This document shows positions 1-8,821 of a stretch of 19,277 nt of DNA, in pieces. The notes beneath the pieces were generated by a model. That model did no database searches and had not been told where the DNA came from. It saw only the letters and a program-made list of their open reading frames with translations. Each line of letters opens with the position of its first letter. The first letter of the stretch is position 1. Source of the stretch: Bog-159 sp035541265 (GTDB taxonomy: Bacteria; Acidobacteriota; Terriglobia; Bryobacterales; Bryobacteraceae); NCBI GenBank assembly GCA_035541265.1, contig DATKNQ010000192.1:1-19277 (forward strand), read 5' to 3'. A program made the translations under genes and the position numbers.

Positions 1-2
1 CG

Positions 3-2366
3 CGCGACAGCGTCACGGTGATGTGCCGCGATCAATCACAGGTCCGGTTCTACATCCTGGCGCCGGACCTCGTCCGGGTGCGCGCTTCGTTCCGCGCGCC
101 ATTGCCTGCGCGCGATCACTCGTGGGCGATCGACAAGACCACATGGGACGTGCCGAAGTGGAATGTGAGCGAACAGCCGGGCTATCTGCGCATCGCCACT
201 GAAGAGGTGGAAGTATTGGTCCACCGGCCGGACCTGCTCATCGAGTTCCGCGACGCCAAGACGCATCAGACCATCGATGTGGATGCGCTGCCCATGATGT
301 TCGATCCGCAAGCCGCCGGCGGCCGGGTGGCGGCAGTGAAGAAACTCGGCTTTGACGAGCACTTCTACGGCCTGGGCGAGAAGGCGGCGCACCTCGACAA
401 GCGGCGCGGCCAGTTCAGCATGTGGAATTCCGATACGCCGGCCTATCACGAGGGAACCGATCCGATCTATCAGGACGTCCCGTTCTACATCGGCTGGCAG
501 GGCGGCCAGGCTTTCGGCGTCTTCTTCGATAACAGCTTTCGCACGCATTTCGACTTTGCCGGCGAGTCGCCCGACCATGTCACTTTCGAAGCCGAAGGCG
601 GCGAGATGAATTATTACTTCTTCTGGGGACCTTCCATGAAGAAGGTACTGGCGCGCTACGCCGACCTGACCGGACACCTGCCCATGCCCCCCAAGTGGGC
701 GCTCGGCAATCAGCAGAGCCGCTGGACTTACTATCCGGATACCGTCGCCGAAGATGTCGTCGCGCGCTACCGGGCCGAAGACCTGCCGCTCGATGTCCTT
801 TATTTGGATATCGATTACATGAACGGCTACCGCGTCTTCACCTGGGATCCGCACGGATTCCCGGATCCCACTGCTTTCACGGATAAACTGCGGAAACAGG
901 GTGTGAAAGTCGTGGTGATTGTCGATCCCGGCGTGAAATACGAACCGCCGGAGGCCGGCTCTAGTGACGCCACCACTAATCCCGAGTTAGCCCAACAGGA
1001 CAAGAGTTATTACGTATTCAACGAAGGCATCAAAAACAATTACTTCCTCAAGCGCAAAGACGGCAAGCTTTGGATCGGCGCGGTCTGGCCGGGTAAAGCA
1101 GTTTACACGGACTACACTCTGGATGGCGCCGCGCGCTGGTGGGGCGACTTACACCGTGCTTATCTGGATCATGGCGTGGCCGGGATCTGGAACGACATGA
1201 ACGAGCCTTCCGACTTTCTGGATCAGACTGGCAAGACGCAGATGGACGTACTGACCTATGATGGCGGAGCCAATTCGCCTTACGCCGAAAATCGCAACGT
1301 CTTCGCGCTCAACGAAGCGCGCGCCACTTATGAAGGGCTAACGCGGCTGCGGCCTAACGAGCGGCCGTACATCATTACCCGCGCCGGATACGCCGGCATC
1401 CAGCGTTATTCCACCATGTGGACCGGCGACAACACCGCCACCTGGGATGCCATGGCGCTTAGCATCCCGATGTTTGAATCGCTCGGCCTCTCCGGCGAGC
1501 CTTTCGTGGGCGCGGACGCCGGCGGCTTTATCGGCCGCACGAACGCGGAATTACTGACACGCTGGTACGAGATCGCGTTTCTGACGCCGTTCTGCCGTAA
1601 TCACGCGCAGCGGGATGCCTACGATCATGAACCCTGGCGCTTCGGCACTTACTACGAAGACATCATCCGCAAGTATCTAAAGCTGCGCTACCGCTTCCTG
1701 CCTTACCTCTACACTGTGCTCGAAGAAGCACACCGGACCGGAATGCCGATCTTCCGGCCCTTGTTACTCAACTATCAGACCGATGCCAATACGCTGGACA
1801 TCGACGACGAGTTCATGGTCGGAAGTGACTTGTTAGCGGCGCCCATCCTCCAGCCGGGATCCACGAGCAGACGCCTCTACCTGCCGGAAGGCAACTGGGT
1901 CGACTACTGGACAGGAGCACAGATCGCGGGCGGCCGTATGATTCGCGTCGATGCGCCGCTCGAGACGGTGCCACTCTACGTGCGTGGCGGCGCCATCATC
2001 CCCATGGGACCAGAGATGAGTTATGTAAGCGAAAAGCCCGCTGACCCGCTGACCTTCGAGATCTATCCGGACGCGCAGGGCCAAGCGGCAGTGACCCTCT
2101 ATGAGGACGACGGAGTCAGTCCCGCATACCGCGATGGAGCCATACGCCGCACCGCGATCACATATCAGTCACGGTCTGTCGAGGTCAGCGCCCCAACCGG
2201 AACTTATCAGCCGGGCGCCCGCAATATGGTGTTTGTGATCCACTCGGCGCCGCCTGCGACAGGCGCGTCGCTCGACGGCCGTCCAGTGCCACTGCGGAAA
2301 GCCTCCGGCACAGTTTTGGTGGTTCTTGCCGACGATAGCCAGGCGCACCGAATCCAGATCCGGTAG
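3..2366 (+). CDS. GH31 alpha-glucosidase, 5' end cut by window edge
   Basis: Glycoside hydrolase family 31 enzyme releasing glucose from non-reducing ends of alpha-glucosides or maltodextrins. The frame is open to the window edge, so the N-terminus is missing. The first in-frame start is GTG 18, but the sequence is already inside the N-terminal mutarotase-like beta domain, so that is not a believable start. Numbering from GTG 18, the catalytic (beta/alpha)8 barrel covers about 220-560. The nucleophile is D393 in GIWNDMNEPSDF and the acid/base is D471 in MWTGDNTATWD. Further family hallmarks are FYGLGEK, LDIDYMNGY and a C-terminal DUF5110-like beta domain (LYEDDGVSPAYRDG). No secretion signal can be judged because the start is absent. 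It converges on the malQ/transporter pair, consistent with a maltodextrin-degradation role. Exact linkage specificity (alpha-glucosidase versus alpha-xylosidase) is inferred; the WNDMNEP form favours alpha-glucosidase. Confidence 0.93.
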   Translation, partial: RDSVTVMCRDQSQVRFYILAPDLVRVRASFRAPLPARDHSWAIDKTTWDVPKWNVSEQPGYLRIATEEVEVLVHRPDLLIEFRDAKTHQTIDVDALPMMFDPQAAGGRVAAVKKLGFDEHFYGLGEKAAHLDKRRGQFSMWNSDTPAYHEGTDPIYQDVPFYIGWQGGQAFGVFFDNSFRTHFDFAGESPDHVTFEAEGGEMNYYFFWGPSMKKVLARYADLTGHLPMPPKWALGNQQSRWTYYPDTVAEDVVARYRAEDLPLDVLYLDIDYMNGYRVFTWDPHGFPDPTAFTDKLRKQGVKVVVIVDPGVKYEPPEAGSSDATTNPELAQQDKSYYVFNEGIKNNYFLKRKDGKLWIGAVWPGKAVYTDYTLDGAARWWGDLHRAYLDHGVAGIWNDMNEPSDFLDQTGKTQMDVLTYDGGANSPYAENRNVFALNEARATYEGLTRLRPNERPYIITRAGYAGIQRYSTMWTGDNTATWDAMALSIPMFESLGLSGEPFVGADAGGFIGRTNAELLTRWYEIAFLTPFCRNHAQRDAYDHEPWRFGTYYEDIIRKYLKLRYRFLPYLYTVLEEAHRTGMPIFRPLLLNYQTDANTLDIDDEFMVGSDLLAAPILQPGSTSRRLYLPEGNWVDYWTGAQIAGGRMIRVDAPLETVPLYVRGGAIIPMGPEMSYVSEKPADPLTFEIYPDAQGQAAVTLYEDDGVSPAYRDGAIRRTAITYQSRSVEVSAPTGTYQPGARNMVFVIHSAPPATGASLDGRPVPLRKASGTVLVVLADDSQAHRIQIR

Positions 2367-2423
2367 CGCAGAAGCAATATCTGTTGTCCTCGCTGTAATG
2401 CATGCCGTACTCGCCGCAGATAG

Positions 2424-2499
2424 TGTCCTGTCCCAGTCAATCACTGACAATTGTGCTTACCGGTATGTGAGGCAGGCCATCGGTCTGCGGGACAGGACA
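2424..2499. mobile_element. MITE-like 76-bp element, 11-bp perfect terminal inverted repeats, 4-bp TSD
   Basis: It lies in the 155-bp spacer between the converging GH31 and MFS genes. The left end TGTCCTGTCCC (2424-2434) is matched exactly by GGGACAGGACA (2489-2499), and both sides are flanked by ATAG (2420-2423 and 2500-2503), the pattern of a target-site duplication. An 8-bp palindrome TACCGGTA (2458-2465) sits exactly at the element's midpoint. There is no coding capacity. The TG...CA ends resemble those moved by DDE transposases of the IS3/IS481 type; that assignment is inference. It could instead be a terminator-like structure for the two converging genes, but there is no U-tract and the loop is 54 nt. 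Confidence 0.5.
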
Positions 2500-2521
2500 A
2501 TAGTCGATGGCTCGATCAGGT

Positions 2522-3877
2522 TTAAAGACCTGGCTGATCTCGAACAACTACCGTAGCCGCGGGCGCGGCCGCCAACCGCACCGCGCCCACATCGCGCACG
2601 CGCTGCATCAGCCCCGCAGCAATCACAAAGAACACGCCGCCCGCGACCACCGCCAGCAACCGGTTGTTCCCTAACACGTGCGCCATCACCCAGCCAAACC
2701 CCAGCGAGGCGACGATCTCCGGCGTCACGATGAAGAAATTGAAAATCCCCATGTAGATGCCGGTTTTCTCCGCGGGCAGCGATCCGGCCAGAATGGCGTA
2801 TGGCATCGCCAGCGTGCTGGCCCACGCAATGCCGACTCCGGTCATCGAGCCGAACAGCAGCCACTTGTCGTGAATCACCGCCACGGACAGCAGGCCTGCC
2901 GCGCCGCACAGCAGGCACAAGCTATGCGTCGCCTTGCGGCCCAGTGTCCGGGCTAACGGCGGCAACACGAATGCCCACACAAAGCAAACCGCCGAATACA
3001 TGGCGAAGCAGTAGCCGCCCCACGCAATACCCTCCGTGTACAGCGCGCTGTGCGGATCCTCCGCGCCGAAGACGTTGTGCGCCACGGCTACCGGAAAATA
3101 CAGCCACATGCAGAACAGCCCCAGCCACGTGCAGATCTGGACCCATGCCAATTGCCGCATGGTTTCCGGCATTGCGCGGATCGAGTCGAGAATCTCGCGC
3201 GCGTTCTCCACGAGGCCGGTCTTCTCGGCCTTCATCCTGCGGAACGCCCCCATGTCTTCCGGCGGATACTCGCGCGTGGTGGCAATCGTGTAGATCACCG
3301 CGCCGAAGAACGCCGCGGCGCCCAGGTAGAACGAAAGCCGTACAGGCAGGGGGATTCGGCCGCCCCCGGTCCCGGCGCCAAGCCACGCAAGCAGCACGCC
3401 CGGGAGCACCGAAGCCACCACCGCACCCAGGCCGATGAACAGGCTTTGCATGGCAAAACCGTTGGTGCGCTGATCTTCGGGCAGCAGGTCCGCGACGAAC
3501 GCGCGAAACGGCTCCATGCTGATGTTGATGGATGCGTCCAGAATCCAGAGCAAACCCGCCGCCATCCAGAGCGCCGATACGCGCGGCATCAACACCAGCG
3601 CCAGCGAACTCAGGATCGCGCCGGCCAGGAAATACGGACGCCGGCGCCCCAGCCGGTTCCACGTGCGATCGCTGGCATGGCCAATGATGGGCTGCACGAT
3701 CAAGCCGGTGAGCGGCGCGGCCAGCCACAGAATCGGGATCTGGTCGGCGCGCGCGCCCAGGTATTCGTAGATGGCGCTCATGTTGGCCATCTGCAGTCCC
3801 CAGCCGAACTGAATGCCCAGAAAGCCGAAGCTCATGTTCCAGACTTGCCAGAAACTCAGGCGCTGCTTATCTGTCAT
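2522..3877 (-). CDS. MFS sugar transporter, SLC45/GPH-like
   Basis: A 451-residue integral membrane protein with about 12 hydrophobic helices. The cytoplasmic loop between helices 2 and 3 carries D70-R-T-W-N-R-L-G-R-R-R-P81, the signature of SLC45/sucrose-type and GPH sugar:cation symporters. The helix-4 region ILDASINISMEPFRAFVADLLP is also typical. It starts at ATG 3877, inside the 3' end of malQ (11-bp overlap), so translation is probably coupled. With malQ upstream and a GH31 enzyme converging on it, uptake of maltose, maltodextrins or a related alpha-glucoside across the inner membrane is the likely role. The substrate is inferred from context only. Confidence 0.85.
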   Translation of the reverse strand: MTDKQRLSFWQVWNMSFGFLGIQFGWGLQMANMSAIYEYLGARADQIPILWLAAPLTGLIVQPIIGHASDRTWNRLGRRRPYFLAGAILSSLALVLMPRVSALWMAAGLLWILDASINISMEPFRAFVADLLPEDQRTNGFAMQSLFIGLGAVVASVLPGVLLAWLGAGTGGGRIPLPVRLSFYLGAAAFFGAVIYTIATTREYPPEDMGAFRRMKAEKTGLVENAREILDSIRAMPETMRQLAWVQICTWLGLFCMWLYFPVAVAHNVFGAEDPHSALYTEGIAWGGYCFAMYSAVCFVWAFVLPPLARTLGRKATHSLCLLCGAAGLLSVAVIHDKWLLFGSMTGVGIAWASTLAMPYAILAGSLPAEKTGIYMGIFNFFIVTPEIVASLGFGWVMAHVLGNNRLLAVVAGGVFFVIAAGLMQRVRDVGAVRLAAAPAATVVVRDQPGL

Positions 3878-5375
3878 ACGTGGACACCATCTCTTTCAGC
3901 CGTTGGGCGATCGCGGGAGTCAGCATCTCCGCGCGATAGCGCCAGCGCCAGTTGCCGCTGGGCACGGCAGGCTTGTTCATGCGGGCTTCGCTTCCAAGGC
4001 CCAGCACGTCCTGCAATGGAAACAACACCGTGTTGGCTACCGAGGCCATCAGCGCGCGGATGAAGGCCCAATGGATCTCATTGCCATCGGTCGCCAGATA
4101 CTGGCGCGTAAAGGCGCGCTCTGCCCGCACGTCCGCCGCTGTGCGCGTGCTATCCCCGGCGCCTTCGCTCGACCACCATCCCACCGTCGTATCGTTATCG
4201 TGGGTGCCCGTGTAGGCCACGCGATCACGCGGATAGTTGTGCGGCTTGAAATCAGGCGCCTGTGGATCTTTGCCGAAAGCGAATTGCAGGATTGCCATGC
4301 CCGGGAAGCCGAATTGCGTGCGCATGGCTTCCACTTCCGGCGTGATCACGCCCAAATTCTCCGCCACAATCGGCAGCTTGCCCAACGCGTTCTCGAGCGC
4401 CTGAAACAGCGCCGGCCCCGGACCCTTCACCCAGCGGCCGTTGCGCGCGGTGGTCTCGCCGGCCGGCACTTCCCAATACGCTTCCAGGCCGCGGAAATGG
4501 TCCACACGCACGATATCCACCTGTTTGAGCGCCGCGTGCAGCCGGTCGATCCACCAGCGGAAACCGGCCACCGCCATGCGATCCCAGTGGTAAATCGGAT
4601 TGCCCCACAGTTGGCCCGTGGCGCTGAAATAATCGGGAGGCACGCCGGACATCACCGCCGGATCGCCCGCCGCGTCGAGTTGGAACAGGTCGGGATTCGC
4701 CCATACGTCCGCGCTGTCGTGCGCCACATAGATCGGCAGATCGCCCATGATGCGAACGCCGCGCACGCCCGCGTAATCGTGCAGTTTGCGCCACTGCCGC
4801 GCAAACAAATACTGCGTGAATTCCAAGGCCGCCACTTCTCTCGCGAGCCGCGCGCGCCAATGATCCAGCGCCGCGGGCTGCCGCGCGGCAATCTCCGGTT
4901 CCCAACGGCTCCAGACGGCCTCTCCGCCATGCGCCGACTTCAAAGCCATAAACAGGGCATAGTCAGCCAGCCAAGCCGCGTTGTCGCGCCGGAATGCTTC
5001 GAATTCCGCACTGCCGCCGAAGCGTTCGAAGGCCGCGCGCAGCAGGGGCATCTTGACAGCAATCACGCTGCCGAAGTCCACGGTGTCAGCGGGGAACTCG
5101 GGCGCCTCCGCCAGTTCGGCGCGCGTCAGTAGGCCGTCATCAGCCAGTTGTTCCAGGCTGATCAGCAGCGGATTGCCCGCGAAGGCGGAGAACAATTGAT
5201 AGGGCGAATCGCCATATCCGGTGGGTCCCAAGGGCAGCACCTGCCAGAGGCGCTGGCCCGCGTCTGCCAGGAAATCGGCGAACCGGTAGGCCTCCGGGCC
5301 GAGGTCGCCAATGCCGAATCTTGCAGGCAACGACGTGGGATGCAGGAGGATGCCGCTCGATCTCGGGAAAGTCAC
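3867..5375 (-). CDS. malQ: 4-alpha-glucanotransferase (amylomaltase), GH77
   Basis: Amylomaltase, 502 residues, about the usual size of the short bacterial type. It transfers alpha-1,4-glucan segments between maltodextrins and releases glucose, in the cytoplasm. The N-terminus SSGILLHPTSLP...GIGDLG is canonical. The catalytic triad is D292 (nucleophile, VRVDHFRGLEAYW), E339 (acid/base, VAENLGVITPEV) and D393 (YTGTHDNDT), matching the spacing of the Thermus enzyme. The start is GTG 5375; the only nearby ATG (5383) is followed at once by TAA. It is first gene of a minus-strand pair and overlaps the transporter by 11 bp. It is divergent from the PQQ dehydrogenase gene with only about 45 bp between starts. 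A -10-like TACAAT lies 6 nt before the GTG. Confidence 0.96.
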   Translation of the reverse strand: MTFPRSSGILLHPTSLPARFGIGDLGPEAYRFADFLADAGQRLWQVLPLGPTGYGDSPYQLFSAFAGNPLLISLEQLADDGLLTRAELAEAPEFPADTVDFGSVIAVKMPLLRAAFERFGGSAEFEAFRRDNAAWLADYALFMALKSAHGGEAVWSRWEPEIAARQPAALDHWRARLAREVAALEFTQYLFARQWRKLHDYAGVRGVRIMGDLPIYVAHDSADVWANPDLFQLDAAGDPAVMSGVPPDYFSATGQLWGNPIYHWDRMAVAGFRWWIDRLHAALKQVDIVRVDHFRGLEAYWEVPAGETTARNGRWVKGPGPALFQALENALGKLPIVAENLGVITPEVEAMRTQFGFPGMAILQFAFGKDPQAPDFKPHNYPRDRVAYTGTHDNDTTVGWWSSEGAGDSTRTAADVRAERAFTRQYLATDGNEIHWAFIRALMASVANTVLFPLQDVLGLGSEARMNKPAVPSGNWRWRYRAEMLTPAIAQRLKEMVSTYDR

Positions 5376-5420
5376 GGTTACATTGTAAGCCCGGTTGCGA
5401 GCCGGGTTATAGTGGTCATC
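5376..5420. promoter_or_regulatory. Divergent promoter region, malQ / PQQ dehydrogenase
   Basis: This 45-bp spacer must hold both promoters. On the minus strand TACAAT (complement of 5382-5387) lies 6 nt from malQ's GTG. On the plus strand TATAGT (5408-5413) lies 7 nt from GTG 5421. Neither has a good -35 or Shine-Dalgarno sequence, which would fit leaderless mRNAs. A small palindrome CCCGG-N7-CCGGG (5390-5394/5402-5406) sits between them and could be an operator for both genes. This is suggestive only. Confidence 0.35.
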
Positions 5421-7526
5421 GTGCGAATCGCAGGTGGGGTCTTCCTGGGCGCTGTGTTGATGGCCGCGGCCATGGCGGCGGCTGAATCGTACCGTAGTTG
5501 GACAGTTTACGGCGGCGGTCCCGACAGCATCCGCTACTCCGCGCTCGATCAGATCAACCGCGGCAACGTCGCGCGATTGCAGGTGGCGTGGACATACGAC
5601 ACCGGCGATGCTTTCCCGGATTCGGAAATGGAATGCAATCCCATCATTGTCGATGGGATCTTATACGCCACCACTCCGAAACTGCGGCTGATCGCGCTCG
5701 ACGCCGCCAGCGGCCAGCTACGCTGGTCCTTCGATCCCTCCCAGAACACGCATGCCTTGGGGAAAACGCGCAATCGCGGCGTGACGTATTGGTCCGGCGG
5801 CAGCGGCGGGCGGATCTTTCTGCCCGCCGGCCACTGGCTCTATGCTCTCAATGCGCGCACGGGCGGACTCATCAACACGTTTGGTGATGCTGGCCGCGTG
5901 GACCTCCGGCAAGGCCTCGGCCGGCCGCCCGAAGAGATGTCCATCTCCGCCACCACGCCCGGCATCATTTACAAAGATCTACTGATCATGGGCAGTATTG
6001 TCAGTGAAACGCTGCCGGCGGCGCCGGGCGACATTCGCGCCTACGACGTGCGCACAGGCAAAATCCGCTGGACCTTTCACACCATTCCGCATCCCGGCGA
6101 ACTCGGCTACGACACCTGGCCCAAGGATGCCTGGCAGTACATCGGTGCGGCCAACAACTGGTCCGGCATGAGCCTCGACGAAAAGCGCGGCCTGGTCTTC
6201 GTGCCCACCGGATCGGCCGCCTTCGATTTCTTCGGCGCAAATCGCAAGGGCAACGACCTCTTCGCCAACACGCTGCTCTGCCTCAAGGCCGATACCGGCG
6301 AACGCATGTGGCACTTTCAAGCCGTGCACCACGATCTTTGGGACCGCGACTTCCCGGCCCCGCCGAACCTGGTCAGGGTTCGGCACAACGGCCGCACCGT
6401 CGACGCGGTGGCACAGATCACCAAGTCCGGCCACGTGTTCCTGTTCGATCGCCTGACCGGCGAGCCGCTGTTCCCCATCGAGGAGCACGCCGTGCCGGCC
6501 ACGGAAGTGGATGGCGAATGGACCGCCGCCACGCAGCCGCTGCCATTGAAACCTCCGCCCTTCGCGCGGCAGGTTTTCACCGAAGACATGGTCACCAACC
6601 GGACGCCCGACGCGCACGCCGCGGTGCTCGCGCGCTTGCGCCAGGTGCGCAGCGCGGGCCAATTCGTGCCGCCCAGCCTGGAAGGCACCGTGATCTTTCC
6701 CGGATTCGACGGCGGCGGCGAATGGGGTGGCGCGGCGTTCGACCCGTCAACCGGCCTCCTGTACGTGAACGCCAACGAGATGGCCTGGATTCTGCGCCTG
6801 GTGAATGCGCCGCCCGCCGGTAAGACAACCGGCAAAACTCTGTATAACGCGCGCTGCGCCGCATGTCATCGCCGGGACATGCAGGGCACCCCGCCGGAAT
6901 TCCCGCCGCTCGCCGGGATCGGGAAGCGCCGCACGAAACAGGAAATTGCCGCGATCGTGCATCAAGGCAGCGGACGCATGCCGGCCTTCACGCAACTGCC
7001 GCCCGCCGCGGTGGACGCCATCATCACCTACATCACCACGAGCAACGACGTGCCAGTGGCGGGAATGGCCCACAGCCGATGGCCCATCGAACAGAAATAC
7101 ACGCACGACGGCTACAACAAGTTCCTCGATCCCGACGGCTATCCCGCCGTCGAGCCGCCCTGGGGAACACTGAATGCCATCGATCTGAATAAGGGCGAAA
7201 TCGTCTGGAAGATTCCCTTCGGCGAATATCCGGAGCTCGCCGCCAAGGGCCTGCGTATTACGGGCAGCGAGAATTACGGCGGCCCGGTAGTTACTGCCGG
7301 TGGATTGTTGTTTATCGCGGCCACGGTGCACGACCGCAAGTTTCGCGCCTTCGATAAGCGCAGCGGCAAGCTGCTTTGGGAGGCCACTCTGCCTGCTTCC
7401 GGCGACGCCACACCCGCCACTTACGAAGTCAGGGGGCGGCAGTTCGTGGTGATCGGCGCGGGCGGCGGCAAATGCGGCGCGCCTTCCGGGGGAACCTATG
7501 TCGCCTTCTCGCTGCCGGAAAACTAG
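5421..7526 (+). CDS. Exported PQQ-dependent quinohemoprotein dehydrogenase (mGDH-like) with inserted cytochrome c domain
   Basis: About 701 residues from GTG 5421; GTG 5412 is an alternative. An N-terminal signal peptide (MRIAGGVFLGAVLMAAAMAAA) replaces the membrane anchor of classical Gcd, so the enzyme should be periplasmic. The 8-bladed propeller begins about residue 25 (WTVYGGGPDSIRYSALDQI). Residues matching membrane glucose dehydrogenase are H304-D-L-W-D308 and K335 in ITKSGHVFLFDR. A class-I cytochrome c with C479-A-A-C-H483 and probable Met ligand in GRMPAF is inserted before the last propeller segment (FIAATVHDRKFRAFD), so electrons from PQQH2 could pass to heme within one chain. The substrate is probably an aldose or polyol but is unproven. 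The same frame stays open upstream to 5148, but that part is antisense to malQ and lacks family similarity. Confidence 0.9.
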   Translation: MRIAGGVFLGAVLMAAAMAAAESYRSWTVYGGGPDSIRYSALDQINRGNVARLQVAWTYDTGDAFPDSEMECNPIIVDGILYATTPKLRLIALDAASGQLRWSFDPSQNTHALGKTRNRGVTYWSGGSGGRIFLPAGHWLYALNARTGGLINTFGDAGRVDLRQGLGRPPEEMSISATTPGIIYKDLLIMGSIVSETLPAAPGDIRAYDVRTGKIRWTFHTIPHPGELGYDTWPKDAWQYIGAANNWSGMSLDEKRGLVFVPTGSAAFDFFGANRKGNDLFANTLLCLKADTGERMWHFQAVHHDLWDRDFPAPPNLVRVRHNGRTVDAVAQITKSGHVFLFDRLTGEPLFPIEEHAVPATEVDGEWTAATQPLPLKPPPFARQVFTEDMVTNRTPDAHAAVLARLRQVRSAGQFVPPSLEGTVIFPGFDGGGEWGGAAFDPSTGLLYVNANEMAWILRLVNAPPAGKTTGKTLYNARCAACHRRDMQGTPPEFPPLAGIGKRRTKQEIAAIVHQGSGRMPAFTQLPPAAVDAIITYITTSNDVPVAGMAHSRWPIEQKYTHDGYNKFLDPDGYPAVEPPWGTLNAIDLNKGEIVWKIPFGEYPELAAKGLRITGSENYGGPVVTAGGLLFIAATVHDRKFRAFDKRSGKLLWEATLPASGDATPATYEVRGRQFVVIGAGGGKCGAPSGGTYVAFSLPEN

Positions 7527-7571
7527 CGACCGCCTGAATCTAAATCAGTTGATTTCTGTTCTAATCACAAT

Positions 7572-7608
7572 GCGCCAAGAGCCTTATTCAATGCTATACT
7601 CTTGGCGC
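7572..7608. promoter_or_regulatory. Promoter with flanking 10-bp inverted repeat (candidate operator), yacL-ispD-ispF operon
   Basis: GCGCCAAGAG (7572-7581) and CTCTTGGCGC (7599-7608) form a perfect 10-bp inverted repeat with a 17-bp loop. The loop and inner arm carry TGCTATACT (7592-7600), an extended -10 element. The left arm falls where the -35 would be, and the right arm lies between -10 and +1. A protein binding this repeat would directly control transcription; the extended -10 would explain the lack of a -35. There is no U-tract, so it is unlikely to be a terminator for the PQQ gene. The predicted 5' leader is about 80 nt. The rest of spacer 7527-7690 holds a weak AAATCA-GT-TGATTT repeat (7542-7555) and a Shine-Dalgarno-like AGAAGGTGG (7675-7683). 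Confidence 0.5.
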
Positions 7609-7690
7609 GACCCTCGTAGCTCGTATTTTTTGGGGTCGGGGGACGGATTGCTTTCCTACTCTCTCGTACTCACCAGAAGGTGGTGTTTTT

Positions 7691-8779
<1,089 letters not shown>

Positions 8780-8794
8780 TTGTCCTGATGCAAC

Positions 8795-8808
8795 GGGCGC
8801 TCGCGCCC
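8795..8808 (+). other. Intercistronic GC hairpin between yacL-like gene and ispD
   Basis: GGGCG-CTCG-CGCCC forms a perfect 5-bp GC stem with a 4-nt loop in the 42-bp gap before the ispD ATG. No U-run follows, so it is not a standard terminator. It may modulate processing or ispD translation. GC-rich hairpins of this size also arise by chance in high-GC DNA. Confidence 0.3.
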
Positions 8809-8821
8809 ATTCGGGCCACCT

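Noticed and set aside
36..854. 272-codon minus-strand open frame opposite GH31
   Set aside because: Antisense to clearly conserved GH31 sequence; no recognisable motifs.
3813..5132. 439-codon plus-strand open frame opposite malQ
   Set aside because: Arg/His/Ala-rich translation without domain similarity, wholly antisense to a canonical GH77 gene; typical shadow of high-GC coding DNA.
5148..5420. N-terminal extension of the PQQ dehydrogenase frame
   Set aside because: Antisense to the start of malQ, lacks family similarity, and would bury the clear signal peptide that begins near 5421.
7671..7690. CACC-AGAA-GGTG hairpin followed by a short T-run before the yacL-like gene
   Set aside because: Looks like a tiny terminator, but the stem is only 4 bp and the same bases serve as the Shine-Dalgarno region at correct spacing from GTG 7691.
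8781..8787. TGTCCTG resembling the end of the 76-bp mobile element
   Set aside because: Only 7 bp match, no partner repeat and no flanking duplication.
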